64,000 nucleotides of DNA from RGIG4097 sp045613765 (GCA_045613765.1 JAZLBO010000011.1:1-64000); one strand, 5' to 3'. Shown: positions 38,443-46,340, numbered from the stretch's first letter. Translations and numbers: made by a program. The notes: generated by a model not told the origin, from the letters alone.

Positions 38443-39735
38443 ATGGATTATAATCAAATTGAACAAAATCAACTGATAAACTTGCTGAAAGAGGAGCGTA
38501 AAGTCTTCAAACGGTTGCAAAAACTGGACAAGCAAGTGGATATGACTCGTGGCAGACCTGAAACAGCACAACTTTCAGTTGCTATGCCTATGCTTCAAAA
38601 CGCAGGGGAATATAATTACTGCGAAGGTGGTATTGACAACAGAAACTACGGTGGACTTTTGGGTGTCAAAGAAGCCCGAGAACTCTTTGCAGAAATCATA
38701 GGTTGCAAGGCAGAAGAAACCATTGTCGCAGACGGCAGTTCCCTTGACCTTATGTACACATTGGTGCAGTTTGCAATGCAGTTTGGTGTCCTTGGATCAA
38801 CACCTTGGAATCAACTGAAAAAGGTCAAATTCATTTGTCTTACACCGGGCTATGACCGTCACTTTGCCATCTGCGAACACTTTGGCATTGAAATGATTGG
38901 TGTCCGTCTGCGTGAAGATGGGCCCGATATGGACATAATTGAAAATCTTGTCCGTGATGATGACTCTGTGAAAGGCATCTGGTGTGTGCCTAAATACAGC
39001 AACCCTTCTGGTGTCACGTATTCGGATAAGGTGGTTGAAAGACTTGTCACCATGAAGACTGCTGCCAAAGATTTCCGTATCTTCTGGGATAATGCATATC
39101 TCCTTCACGACCTTTACGAAAAGGAAGACAAGTTGAAGAACATCTTTGATGTTGCAAGAAAAGCAGGCAATCTTGACAGAGTGTACGCCTTTACGTCAAC
39201 ATCAAAAATCACGTTTGCAGGCAGTGGACTTGCAGTGGTGGCAACTTCTATTGACAACGTCAACGGCTTGAGCAAGGAACTTACCATCAAGACAATCGGC
39301 CCAAACAAAATCAACCAAGTTATGCACGTCAACTTCTTGAAAGACCTTGACAACGTCAAGGAAATCATGAAGATACACGCCAATATCTTGCGTCCCAAAT
39401 TCCAGTTGTTTGACGAAAAAATGACAGAAGAATTTGCAGAAGATCCCTATGTTCTTTGGAGCAAGCCAAAGGGAGGATATTTTATATCCTTGGATGTCAA
39501 GGGTTGTGCAAAGCGCATTGTTGCCATAGCACAAGAAGCAGGCGTCAAACTTACTCCTGCCGGCTCATCTTTCCCCTACAAAACGGATGACCTTGATGAG
39601 AATATCCGTATTGCCCCCTCTGTGCCCACAGTGGAAGAAATGGGGTTTGCAGTTGACGTCATCATAAGCGCAATCAAGCAAGCCCGTATGGAATTGGTGC
39701 TGAAGAAGAAATACGGCATCACGGAAATTGACTAA
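38443..39735 (+). CDS. Type-Ic aspartate aminotransferase-like enzyme
   Basis: 430 residues. PLP-dependent class I fold of the Aminotran_MocR-like subgroup: DMTRGRPE (33-40), YSNPSGVTYSD (185-195), DNAYLLHDL (216-224) and the PLP lysine Lys255 in TSTSKITFAGSG. The long N-terminal helix-rich part and length fit aspartate aminotransferases of type Ic rather than MocR regulators, because no DNA-binding domain is present. It would make aspartate from oxaloacetate and glutamate. It is last in the rnj operon, 16 bases after der, followed by a strong terminator. Confidence 0.85.
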   Translation: MDYNQIEQNQLINLLKEERKVFKRLQKLDKQVDMTRGRPETAQLSVAMPMLQNAGEYNYCEGGIDNRNYGGLLGVKEARELFAEIIGCKAEETIVADGSSLDLMYTLVQFAMQFGVLGSTPWNQLKKVKFICLTPGYDRHFAICEHFGIEMIGVRLREDGPDMDIIENLVRDDDSVKGIWCVPKYSNPSGVTYSDKVVERLVTMKTAAKDFRIFWDNAYLLHDLYEKEDKLKNIFDVARKAGNLDRVYAFTSTSKITFAGSGLAVVATSIDNVNGLSKELTIKTIGPNKINQVMHVNFLKDLDNVKEIMKIHANILRPKFQLFDEKMTEEFAEDPYVLWSKPKGGYFISLDVKGCAKRIVAIAQEAGVKLTPAGSSFPYKTDDLDENIRIAPSVPTVEEMGFAVDVIISAIKQARMELVLKKKYGITEID

Positions 39736-39810
39736 TTGAGTGAAATATATATAAACTCAAAAAGCAAAGAGAAAATAATACGGCGTAGATAAGCCAATCT
39801 CGTAAAAATT

Positions 39811-39838
39811 AAGGACTGCCTTTGGCAGTCCTTTTTAT
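39811..39838 (+). terminator. Terminator of the rnj-der operon
   Basis: AAGGACTGCC (39811-39820) pairs perfectly with GGCAGTCCTT (39824-39833), followed by T5. Confidence 0.9.
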
Positions 39839-39843
39839 TTGTT

Positions 39844-39873
39844 GTCATAAGCGGAATTTTGTCTGCATAGATT
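39844..39873 (+). promoter_or_regulatory. Sigma-E-like promoter of spoIVA
   Basis: GTCATAA (39844-39850), 15-base spacer, CATAGATT (39866-39873). The boxes follow the sporulation sigma-E style (ATA-type -35, CATAnnnT -10) and spoIVA is a known sigma-E gene in Bacillus. Confidence 0.6.
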
Positions 39874-39898
39874 GTACAAACAAAATTGGAGGACTTCT

Positions 39899-41377
39899 AT
39901 GGACAAATTTGACCTTTACCGTGACATAGCAACCCGTACAGGGGGAGAAGTGTATGTTGGAGTTGTCGGTCCGGTGAGGACGGGCAAATCTACATTTATC
40001 AAGGAATTTATGAGCAAAATTGCTCTTGAAGGCATCTCAAACTTGGATGCAAGACAAAGAGCCGTGGATGAATTGCCACAATCTGCAGACGGCAAGACTA
40101 TTATGACCACCCAACCCAAATTCGTGCCAAACGAGGCAGTGAAAGTATCTCTTGGTGACAATATCAACGTAAAATTGCGCCTTGTGGATTGTGTGGGCTA
40201 TATGGTTGATGGTGCGCTTGGTGGCGTAGAAGACGGCAAAGAACGTATGGTGCGCACGCCTTGGAGCGACAATGAAATACCCTTCTCAAAGGCAGCAGAA
40301 ATAGGCACAGACAAAGTTATCCGTGACCATAGCACAATAGGTGTTGTTGTGACCACGGACGGCAGTTTTAGTGACATCACAAGGGATGAGTATCAAGTGG
40401 CAGAAGAAAAGGTGGTGGCAGAGATGAAAAAGACGGGCAAACCCTTTGCAATTCTGCTCAACGTCAAAGATCCCGACAACAAGGACGCCAAGGAACTTCG
40501 TGACAACCTTGAAGGCAAGTATAACACCCCTGTAATTCTCACAAATGCCTTGAAAATGGACGAGGAGGAAATTGCCGAAATTATGGAAAGCATACTTCTT
40601 GAATTTGACGTGCAAACAGTAGATTTTATACTACCCAAATGGGTACAAGCCCTTGATATTGACAACTATGTTGTCAAGGAACTTATTTCAATCACCAAAA
40701 AGTATGGAGATACTCTCTGCAAAATGAAGGACTACGATCGCATTGACGAGCAGTTTGAAGGTGCAGAATATTGGGATGCACCCACCAGTGTAAACCTTGA
40801 TGCAGGCACGGGCAAAATCACTGTCACCGTATCTCCAAAGGAAGGGGTGTTTGTCAAGGTTTTGAACAGCGAATGTGGCCTTGAAATTGAAGATGACTTT
40901 GAGTTGTATCTTACAATCAACCAAATGGCAAAATCTCGTGAAAAAACTGCACGAATATTGGATGCACTTGAGCAAGTAGATAGACTTGGCTACGGCATAG
41001 TTGCACCCGATATGAGCGATATGGAACTCAAAGAGCCCGAAATCATACGTCAAGGTCAACAATATGGCGTCAAACTTCGTGCATCAGCACCATCACTGCA
41101 CATTATGAAGATTGACGTAGAAACTGAAGTCAGTCCCATTGTTGGCACAGAACAACAAAGTGAAGACCTTGTCAATAGTATGCTTGGTGACTTTGACGAC
41201 AATAGACAAGCCATCTGGGATACAAACATCTTTGGCAGATCATTGTCATCTCTTGTGGCAGACGGCATCAACAACAAACTTATTTCAGTGCCTGCAGACG
41301 CCCAAACCAAACTGCGCAAAACATTGGGCAGAATTGTCAATGAAGGCAAGGGTGGAGTCATCTGCATCTTACTATAA
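39899..41377 (+). CDS. spoIVA: Stage IV sporulation protein A, coat morphogenetic ATPase
   Basis: 492 residues from ATG 39899 with TTGGAGGACTT upstream, the same length as the Bacillus protein. SpoIVA polymerises on the forespore surface using ATP and is the base layer of the spore coat. The N-terminal TRAFAC-type ATPase shows the P-loop GPVRTGKST (24-32), with VDCVGYMVDGA as the switch/Walker B region. The C-terminus (GRIVNEGKGGVICILL) matches the conserved hydrophobic tail that contacts SpoVM. Presence of this gene is strong evidence that the organism can form endospores. Confidence 0.97.
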   Translation: MDKFDLYRDIATRTGGEVYVGVVGPVRTGKSTFIKEFMSKIALEGISNLDARQRAVDELPQSADGKTIMTTQPKFVPNEAVKVSLGDNINVKLRLVDCVGYMVDGALGGVEDGKERMVRTPWSDNEIPFSKAAEIGTDKVIRDHSTIGVVVTTDGSFSDITRDEYQVAEEKVVAEMKKTGKPFAILLNVKDPDNKDAKELRDNLEGKYNTPVILTNALKMDEEEIAEIMESILLEFDVQTVDFILPKWVQALDIDNYVVKELISITKKYGDTLCKMKDYDRIDEQFEGAEYWDAPTSVNLDAGTGKITVTVSPKEGVFVKVLNSECGLEIEDDFELYLTINQMAKSREKTARILDALEQVDRLGYGIVAPDMSDMELKEPEIIRQGQQYGVKLRASAPSLHIMKIDVETEVSPIVGTEQQSEDLVNSMLGDFDDNRQAIWDTNIFGRSLSSLVADGINNKLISVPADAQTKLRKTLGRIVNEGKGGVICILL

Positions 41378-41448
41378 ATAGTGCCAATCGCTTGTACTAT
41401 ATTGCGGTGTAATTATTTCGGTCGCCCACAAAGTAGGATTTACGGCAT

Positions 41449-41756
41449 GAGCGTGAGTACTTATACAAGCACTCACTGGTTACGAAGTTGCGAACGCGAA
41501 AGGAGTGTGCGACGGAATAGCGATTTTAATCGCGTCGGCACACACGGCGAGAAAGCGAGTGCCAAGCACCAGATGAAAGTACGCCAGCCACTTGGGAATC
41601 CTGTTTTCCCACCCAAGTGGCAAGTGACATAATGAGAGAACGGCACTTAATGTGCGCGTGCCGTAAGGAACAAAGTTACGGAATAGCGATTGCTACGAAG
41701 TCAATCGCGTCGAGTTGCCCCTGCCCGCAGGGCTTTGCCGTAGGCAAATGGGGGGA
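41449..41756. repeat. Cluster of nested palindromic intergenic repeats
   Basis: At least six hairpins stand side by side: GTGAGT/ACTCAC (41453-41476), GTGTG..CACAC with inner GCGATT/AATCGC (41505-41543), GCCACTTGGG/CCCAAGTGGC (41587-41621, perfect), ACGGCAC/GTGCCGT (41640-41664), GCGATT/AATCGC again (41686-41708), and CCCTGC/GCAGGG with TTTGCC-GTA-GGCAAA (41718-41746). A unit GGAATAGCGATT...AATCGCGTCG occurs twice. Open frames here have no family resemblance. It resembles palindromic units scattered in gut Clostridia; function unknown. Confidence 0.65.
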
Positions 41757-41862
41757 AACACATGAGGAAAGGGGGAATCCTAAATTGACATGTTCGCACT
41801 CACTGTGCACATTCTCCCACCCCAAAATCCCAAATTTTAACCACCGTTTGCAAAGGAAAAAG

Positions 41863-41896
41863 AGCAACCACGTACCTCGTGGTTGTTTTATTTTTG
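41863..41896 (+). terminator. Terminator downstream of the palindromic cluster
   Basis: CAACCACG (41865-41872) pairs with CGTGGTTG (41878-41885), followed by a T-rich tract. It is 490 bases after spoIVA, so either spoIVA has a long structured 3' end or the cluster is a separate transcript. From 41897 to 42120 only A/T-rich DNA with a small GGCAAA/TTTGCC hairpin is seen. Confidence 0.75.
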
Positions 41897-42120
41897 TCAA
41901 AATCCACTTTTTACAATAAAACACGATAAGTGTACAAGTGTAAAAACGCCGAAACCGGCTGAAAATAGGCAAAAATACGCCAAAAACAATGAAAATAAGG
42001 GGTATTTAATGGTTTTTGATTGATTTCAGTGTATGAATAAAGGACGGCAAAATTTAATTTGCCATCCAATATTTCGTTGATTTTTATTATACATAACACG
42101 AAAGGTGTATTAATTTTGCA

Positions 42121-42143
42121 TTAAAAAACACGGTTCGTGTTCT
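42121..42143 (-). terminator. Terminator of the 60-residue small-protein gene
   Basis: AACACG-(3)-CGTGTT (42127-42141) followed on the minus strand by a T6 tract, starting 5 bases after the stop codon. Confidence 0.75.
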
Positions 42144-42145
42144 GT

Positions 42146-42328
42146 TTACAAATCGTCAACGTCTTGTTCTGGCTCAATTAGATCTTCTCCCATAAAGCCA
42201 TAATAGGGGACGCCTGTCCAACTGCCATTGGGGTCAAAGAGAAAACTTTGCATATCCCCCATATTGCCGTCTGCAAGAGCAGACATACCCGTTGATTTTT
42301 CCTTGTATTTTTTGTCTTGTTTTTTCAT
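42146..42328 (-). CDS. Small 60-residue protein, DPxGSWTGVP...DVDDL type
   Basis: The ATG at 42328 follows GGAGGTGGAT, one of the best ribosome sites in the window, and a terminator hairpin directly follows the stop, so the gene is real. The sequence begins with a basic patch (MKKQDKKYKEK), then a Met-rich middle, then FDPNGSWTGVPYYG and an acidic end EPEQDVDDL. Short Clostridial ORFs with a 'DPxGSYTGxP...P.QDADDL' layout come to mind, but I recall no name or function. No membrane segment and no cysteines. It lies opposite the tRNA operon. Confidence 0.75.
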   Translation of the reverse strand: MKKQDKKYKEKSTGMSALADGNMGDMQSFLFDPNGSWTGVPYYGFMGEDLIEPEQDVDDL

Positions 42329-42430
42329 ATCCACCTCCAACAGTAGTATGTGCAGGGCAAGGCAAAATACCCCAAATCTTCAAAGAAAATAGGAATATAC
42401 TATTTTTTTTCATCACTTGAGTTGAAATTG

Positions 42431-42459
42431 TTGACAATGTGCGATTATTATGATAGTAT
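42431..42459 (+). promoter_or_regulatory. Promoter of the tRNA operon
   Basis: TTGACA (42431-42436), 17-base spacer, TAGTAT (42454-42459), 43 bases before the first tRNA. Confidence 0.75.
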
Positions 42460-42502
42460 TTTCAAGCATTGAGTAATGCGTTTTGCCTTTTGTGGCAGAA
42501 AT

Positions 42503-42576
42503 GCGGGTGTAGCTCAATGGTAGAGCCCCAGCCTTCCAAGCTGGTTGCGTGGGTCCGATTCCCATCACCCGCTCCA
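42503..42576 (+). tRNA. tRNA-Gly(TCC)
   Basis: Acceptor GCGGGTG pairs with CACCCGC; anticodon loop CTTCCAA with TCC; T-loop GTCCGATTC; CCA encoded at 42574-42576. Confidence 0.96.
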
Positions 42577-42583
42577 AAATCAT

Positions 42584-42660
42584 GAGTCTGTAGCTCAGCA
42601 GGATAGAGCAACGGCCTTCTAAGCCGTGTGTCGGGGGTTCGAATCCCTCCAGGCTCGCCA
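42584..42660 (+). tRNA. tRNA-Arg(TCT)
   Basis: Acceptor GAGTCTG pairs with CAGGCTC (one G-U); anticodon loop CTTCTAA with TCT; T-loop GTTCGAATC; CCA encoded. Eight bases after tRNA-Gly. Confidence 0.96.
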
Positions 42661-42706
42661 GAAATGCGAGAATGGGGAGAATTCCCCATCTTGCAGGAAA
42701 AACAAT

Positions 42707-42784
42707 GGTGGGTATAGCCCAGTTGGTTAGAGCGCCAGGTTGTGGCCCTGGAGGCCGTGGGTTCGAGTCCCACTACTCACCCCA
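42707..42784 (+). tRNA. tRNA-His(GTG)
   Basis: Anticodon loop TTGTGGC with GTG; acceptor GTGGGTA pairs with TACTCAC; the extra G at 42707 opposite C73 (42781) is the His identity pair; CCA encoded. A hairpin ATGGGGA/TCCCCAT in the 46-base spacer after tRNA-Arg may be a processing signal. Confidence 0.95.
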
Positions 42785-42801
42785 AACACACAAAAAGACA
42801 C

Positions 42802-42876
42802 GGGGGTGTCGCCAAGCGGTAAGGCAACGGATTTTGATTCCGTCATGCGTTGGTTCAAATCCAGCCACCCCTGCCA
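42802..42876 (+). tRNA. tRNA-Gln(TTG)
   Basis: Acceptor GGGGGTG pairs with CACCCCT (terminal G-U); anticodon loop TTTTGAT with TTG; T-loop GTTCAAATC; CCA encoded. Confidence 0.95.
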
Positions 42877-42906
42877 ATCAACATTTGAGAGATTAGATGT
42901 TGATAT

Positions 42907-42982
42907 GACTCACTAGCTCAGCCGGTAGAGCACCGCACTTTTAATGCGATGGTCCGGAGTTCGAATCTCCGGTGGGTCACCA
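42907..42982 (+). tRNA. tRNA-Lys(TTT)
   Basis: Acceptor GACTCAC pairs with GTGGGTC (one G-U); anticodon loop CTTTTAA with TTT; T-loop GTTCGAATC; CCA encoded. Its 3' half is copied twice just downstream (43069-43094 inverted, 43201-43215 direct). Confidence 0.96.
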
Positions 42983-43011
42983 AAGACACGGTGAAAATCG
43001 TGTCTTTTTTT
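42983..43011 (+). terminator. Terminator of the tRNA operon
   Basis: AAGACACG (42983-42990) pairs with CGTGTCTT (42999-43006), then T7 in total. Its T run is shared with the next inverted repeat. Confidence 0.9.
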
Positions 43012-43048
43012 ATGGATTGCAAGATACGTTCTTGCAATCCATAAAAAA
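43006..43048. repeat. Perfect 19-bp inverted repeat after the tRNA operon
   Basis: Left arm 43006-43024 (starts TTTTTTATGG, ends TTGCAAGA) and right arm 43030-43048 are exact reverse complements around the 5-base loop TACGT. The A/T ends make it a possible second, bidirectional terminator or an element terminus. Confidence 0.85.
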
Positions 43049-43068
43049 GTGTCAAATTGTGCCACTTA

Positions 43069-43094
43069 TGGCGACCCACCGAGATTTGAACTCC
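43069..43094 (-). repeat. Degenerate inverted copy of the tRNA-Lys 3' half
   Basis: On the minus strand this reads as T-arm plus acceptor end plus CCA of tRNA-Lys with a one-base deletion and two substitutions, so it cannot fold as a proper T arm. Possible tRNA relic or attachment-site remnant. Confidence 0.65.
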
Positions 43095-43200
43095 GTAAGA
43101 GTTCGTTGTTGGCTATGCCAACTCCGCGTAACGTAATGCCTGTATGAGTTTTTAGTAAGAAATCATGCTTTACTTATAACAAGCCCAACCCAACTCGCGT

Positions 43201-43215
43201 ATCTCCGGTGGGTCA
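43201..43215 (+). repeat. 15-bp direct copy of the tRNA-Lys 3' end
   Basis: ATCTCCGGTGGGTCA is identical to 42965-42979 of tRNA-Lys and is also an imperfect inverted match to 43074-43085. It lies 35 bases before an A/T-rich orphan gene, as expected for an att duplication beside acquired DNA. Confidence 0.75.
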
Positions 43216-43249
43216 TGGTATAGGTTTTTTCTTTACGGAGGATAAATAT

Positions 43250-43870
43250 ATGAATAAATGTATTGATGAATTAACTCTTGACTTTTTAAAAAAATTTGTT
43301 TTAGGACAAAAAACTAACATTGGTAACCCGGATGAAGTTATTGAAAAATGTATATCGTTAGCGTATAAAGATATGATGGATTCAGGGAAATATTATATAG
43401 ATAGTTCCCTTGGAAAAGGCAACAAACAAAAAACAGAAAACAACAATGATAGAAAAGCAAAATTCTTAGAAATCTTACAAGAAAAAAATTTTGATTTTTC
43501 GAGAGATTTAATAACAGAAACTTGTAAAATTTTTGGAAATAGTGAGAAAATCGAAAACACTCAAGGTCATGCTACAAATTATGGTCTTGCTCAAAAATTG
43601 GTAAATATGACTTTTAAATATTTTTATGTATTCAAGGATGAGATAAATAAAAATAAGGATGAGATAAAAATAAATATCGATTTTTCTAAATGCGATTGTC
43701 CTTTAGATAGTATTATTATAGGTAGATTAAATCTAACCACAAACTATGTTTGGAGCAAATTAACTCCAGCTGAGTATGAAGAGTTGCAAAATAAAATTGA
43801 AGAGCGAGTTTGTGATGAGCCTGGCCATAATACATTAGGTAGGTTGTTATACGATTTTATAAACTGGTAA
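43250..43870 (+). CDS. A/T-rich orphan protein of unknown function
   Basis: 206 residues from ATG 43250, preceded by ACGGAGGATAAATAT, so translation is well supported; an earlier in-frame ATG (43215 region) lacks a ribosome site. The protein is hydrophilic and helical, with no membrane segment. Recognisable only as a type of accessory-genome orphan with GHATNYGLAQKLVNMTFKYFYVF (about residues 104-126) and FSKCDCPLDSIII (145-157). I cannot assign a function. Codon use is strikingly A/T-rich (many Lys AAA, Asn AAT, Ile ATA), unlike the flanking genes, and the gene sits next to copies of the tRNA-Lys end, which points to horizontal transfer. Confidence 0.75.
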   Translation: MNKCIDELTLDFLKKFVLGQKTNIGNPDEVIEKCISLAYKDMMDSGKYYIDSSLGKGNKQKTENNNDRKAKFLEILQEKNFDFSRDLITETCKIFGNSEKIENTQGHATNYGLAQKLVNMTFKYFYVFKDEINKNKDEIKINIDFSKCDCPLDSIIIGRLNLTTNYVWSKLTPAEYEELQNKIEERVCDEPGHNTLGRLLYDFINW

Positions 43871-43933
43871 AACGGCGGTTTATGACGTTGAATGCATCTT
43901 CATAAATGGACATTATAAAGTAGGTGGGGAATT

Positions 43934-43981
43934 ATGAAGGTTAACAAAATAACAAATAATGAAAACTTAACAGTGCATTAA
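43934..43981 (+). CDS. Possible 15-residue peptide or truncated gene start
   Basis: AGGTGGGGAATT precedes ATG, giving MKVNKITNNENLTVH and a stop immediately before a terminator. The good ribosome site suggests either a tiny peptide or the remnant of a longer gene cut off by a deletion. Nothing else supports it. Confidence 0.3.
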   Translation: MKVNKITNNENLTVH

Positions 43982-43984
43982 AAA

Positions 43985-44009
43985 AAAGAGCCAACATTGG
44001 CTCTTTTTT
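43985..44009 (+). terminator. Terminator after the orphan gene
   Basis: AAAGAGCCAA (43985-43994) pairs with TTGGCTCTTT (43997-44006), ending in T6. From 44010 to 44303 no gene is seen; this stretch holds two near-copies of ACCATTrGTTGACAA (44079 and 44190) and a palindrome GTTGATCAAC (44264-44273), possible regulator sites for the next gene. Confidence 0.9.
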
Positions 44010-44303
44010 GTTTTGGTGGGGATATGGTTGTATATTGTTTGGCAAGTTGGTTAAGCCTATGGCAAACTGTGTTGCGAAACCATTGGTTGACAACATTTGT
44101 GTGGTGATTTATGCATGGGGAAAATTTAGATAAAAATTCATTTATCCCTTGAAAAAACACAAGTTTTGCGATAAAATTATAAAAAAGCAACCATTAGTTG
44201 ACAAAATGAAATGTAAAGTTGGTGGAGTTGAAATGCCTGTTGCATATATAATGTAGGCACAAAGTTGATCAACACACATCAAATTCAAATGAGGAAAACA
44301 AAA

Positions 44304-45314
44304 ATGACTTTACAAGACAAAATCATCAAATTACGAAAGAAAAACGGATGGTCACAAGAAGACCTTGCCGACAAACTTTACGTCACAAGGCAAGCTGTGT
44401 CCAAATGGGAAAGCGGAAACAGCCTTCCTGACGTTGAAAAGATAGTGCATATGTCCAAACTTTTTGGTGTCACAACAGACTATCTTCTCAATGAAGAAGT
44501 AGAAACTGAAAACGTCATAGAAGAAAGCGTCGCTGACGACAAAAAGATACTTGAACAAGCAGACGTTGATGCATTTCTTGATAATGCGAGAAAGAGAACG
44601 AAATTAGTGTCAATTTTCTTGAGCTTAATGTTTTTTTCTCCAGTCGTCTTTTACATACTGAAACTGGCATCGGTTGAAAACTATAAACTTATCGGTGGAA
44701 TTGTTGGTATTGTCTTTTTTGCGATTGGATTTACCTTCTTTACAATTGCAGACAACATAGGTTCACAATTTAACTATATACGTAAGGAACAAAAGTTTAT
44801 CTTGGGGTATGGAATAGGCAACTACTTGGAGCAGATTAAGGCTCAAAGCAAGAAAAAAAACGATATTTGTTCTACAATTTCAGTCTCACTGTTGATGCTT
44901 GTCGGAATGGCACTCATACTCATGATGTTACTCTATAAAGGTATGTCAAATTATGGTTTTATTTCTGACATATCAGTGATGGTAGGACTAATCGTTTTAG
45001 CGGTAGCTGTACCATTGGGAATTGTGGCAGCAAGAGATAAAAACATTTTCAATTTATTGTTCAAAAAAGGAGATTATTCACCGGAAAAGTTAGAACTGAA
45101 CAAAAAACTTAATGTTGTTAGATTTATCATGACGTCCGTTGCGTCACTTGGATATCTTTTATATATGCTTCTTTCAAAAGACGATGGAAACGGTATATTG
45201 ATTTTTGTCGGCTCTGGGCTTATAGTTGATGTAATGATCGAAGTAATTCTTAAATATTGTCATGAACGAAATAAAGACAAAAAACAATCAAAAGACATCG
45301 AAACAAAACAATAA
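44304..45314 (+). CDS. XRE-family regulator with membrane domain
   Basis: 336 residues from ATG 44304 with TGAGGAAAAC upstream. Residues 5-60 are a classic XRE helix-turn-helix (LRKKNGWSQEDLADKLYVTRQAVSKWESGNSLPDVEKI), then an acidic linker (65-95), then membrane helices near residues 98-118, 128-150, 190-215, 222-245 and 270-320 with basic loops. Such membrane-tethered regulators can sense envelope stress or lipids, but no ligand site is visible. The C-terminus is very Lys-rich. It may autoregulate through the GTTGATCAAC palindrome 30 bases upstream of its start. Confidence 0.85.
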   Translation: MTLQDKIIKLRKKNGWSQEDLADKLYVTRQAVSKWESGNSLPDVEKIVHMSKLFGVTTDYLLNEEVETENVIEESVADDKKILEQADVDAFLDNARKRTKLVSIFLSLMFFSPVVFYILKLASVENYKLIGGIVGIVFFAIGFTFFTIADNIGSQFNYIRKEQKFILGYGIGNYLEQIKAQSKKKNDICSTISVSLLMLVGMALILMMLLYKGMSNYGFISDISVMVGLIVLAVAVPLGIVAARDKNIFNLLFKKGDYSPEKLELNKKLNVVRFIMTSVASLGYLLYMLLSKDDGNGILIFVGSGLIVDVMIEVILKYCHERNKDKKQSKDIETKQ

Positions 45315-45333
45315 AGTTTATAAGGTGGAAATT

Positions 45334-45639
45334 ATGTATAAAGTGCGTATTTGTGCAGTTAGACAGACGGAATACAAGGATCTGCAAGAGCAGTTTGAAA
45401 ACCAAATTGAGCATGCCTGCGACATAAAAGTGGGTGACACTTTTGTGTCAATAAACGGCAAAAAGCCAGAAGGTTTTTGTGATAGCGCATGGGATACAAT
45501 CAAAGAATTTGTGATGACACTTGCACATGGTGGTGGCAACTTTTTTGATGGTTGGATGAAAAATCCACACAGCGCAATGCTCAGTTGCAACGACGGTTTT
45601 CGCCCAATGAGTTTCTATATTGAAAGAATAGAGGAGTAA
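45334..45639 (+). CDS. TIGR04076-family small protein
   Basis: 101 residues from ATG 45334 with AAGGTGGAAATT upstream; the in-frame extension overlapping the XRE gene was rejected. The order MYKVRICAVRQ, IKVGDTFVS, a helix with DTIKEFVMTLAHGG, and an ending with a single cysteine (LSCNDGFRPMSFYIERI) fits the TIGR04076 family, whose function is unknown. It is 20 bases after the regulator and ends in a strong terminator, so it is probably co-transcribed with it. Confidence 0.7.
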   Translation: MYKVRICAVRQTEYKDLQEQFENQIEHACDIKVGDTFVSINGKKPEGFCDSAWDTIKEFVMTLAHGGGNFFDGWMKNPHSAMLSCNDGFRPMSFYIERIEE

Positions 45640-45671
45640 AAAAATGCCACCAATTTTGGTGGCATTTTTTT
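45638..45671. terminator. Bidirectional terminator between converging genes
   Basis: AAAAATGCCACCAA and TTGGTGGCATTTTT are perfect 14-base arms around TT. It can stop both the TIGR04076-type gene and the GNAT gene. Confidence 0.9.
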
Positions 45672-45700
45672 AGTTTAGTGTCATTTGTTTTGTGGTGGAG

Positions 45701-46207
45701 TCATCGGCTTTGCCACGATTTTTTGTCCAGTTCCATATAGACATAGAAATCGGGGTCCTCTCCCATATCAATGACGAATTGGGGCATAGACTTTTTGACA
45801 AAGCCCAGTCTGTTGTAAAGGGCAAGGGCTTTTTCATTTTCTGGATTGGGATCCACCCAAGCAAACTCGGCACCATTTTTGAATGCCTGATCAATTGAGT
45901 GTGTCAGAGCCATTGTTGCAATTCCACGACCACGTGCAAACTTGAAAAGCTTAATATCAAGTGATGCACTATGTTGCTCGGGGTCAATGTCGTAGCTTAC
46001 TTCTCCACAGTATTGACTATCTTCATAGATTGCAAAGTCATTTGTCATTGGTCTGGTTGCGACAATCCAATCAAACCAGTCTGCCATTTCTTCATTGGGG
46101 GTGTGATAGCCGTCAGGAAATCCGACAAACTTCATTACATCTCCGTCTGCCCACAAGCTTTGGACATTTTTGATGTCATCAAGTGTTGTTTCTTTTATTG
46201 TAATCAT
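45701..46207 (-). CDS. GNAT family N-acetyltransferase
   Basis: 168 residues, AGAGGTAGT before ATG. Reads as a RimJ/RimL-style GNAT: N-terminal ITIKETTLDDIKNVQSLW, central CGEVSYDID strand and the acetyl-CoA loop KFARGRGIATMAL (R/Q-x2-G-x-G/A), then NEKALALYNRLGFVKK near the C-terminus. The acceptor (protein N-terminus, polyamine or antibiotic) cannot be told. The gene is monocistronic. Confidence 0.85.
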   Translation of the reverse strand: MITIKETTLDDIKNVQSLWADGDVMKFVGFPDGYHTPNEEMADWFDWIVATRPMTNDFAIYEDSQYCGEVSYDIDPEQHSASLDIKLFKFARGRGIATMALTHSIDQAFKNGAEFAWVDPNPENEKALALYNRLGFVKKSMPQFVIDMGEDPDFYVYMELDKKSWQSR

Positions 46208-46340
46208 ACTACCTCTTATAAATTTGTAAAAATAAATGTGAGGAAGAAAAATAAGGTGATGTAATTATATCAACAAAGGGCAATGTTGGCAATTGATTAT
46301 CCTTAATAACAAAAAATTAATAATAAAAAACAAAAAACAA

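Noticed and set aside
41381..41919. Two open frames of 83 and 100 codons in the palindromic tract
   Set aside because: They lie over hairpin repeats, have no ribosome site and translate to low-complexity, Cys/Arg/His-rich nonsense.
42462..42896. Open frames across the tRNA operon
   Set aside because: They translate structural tRNA genes and resemble spurious database proteins derived from tRNAs.
43978..44190. 70-codon minus-strand frame after the orphan gene
   Set aside because: It runs through the terminator hairpin and has no ribosome site.
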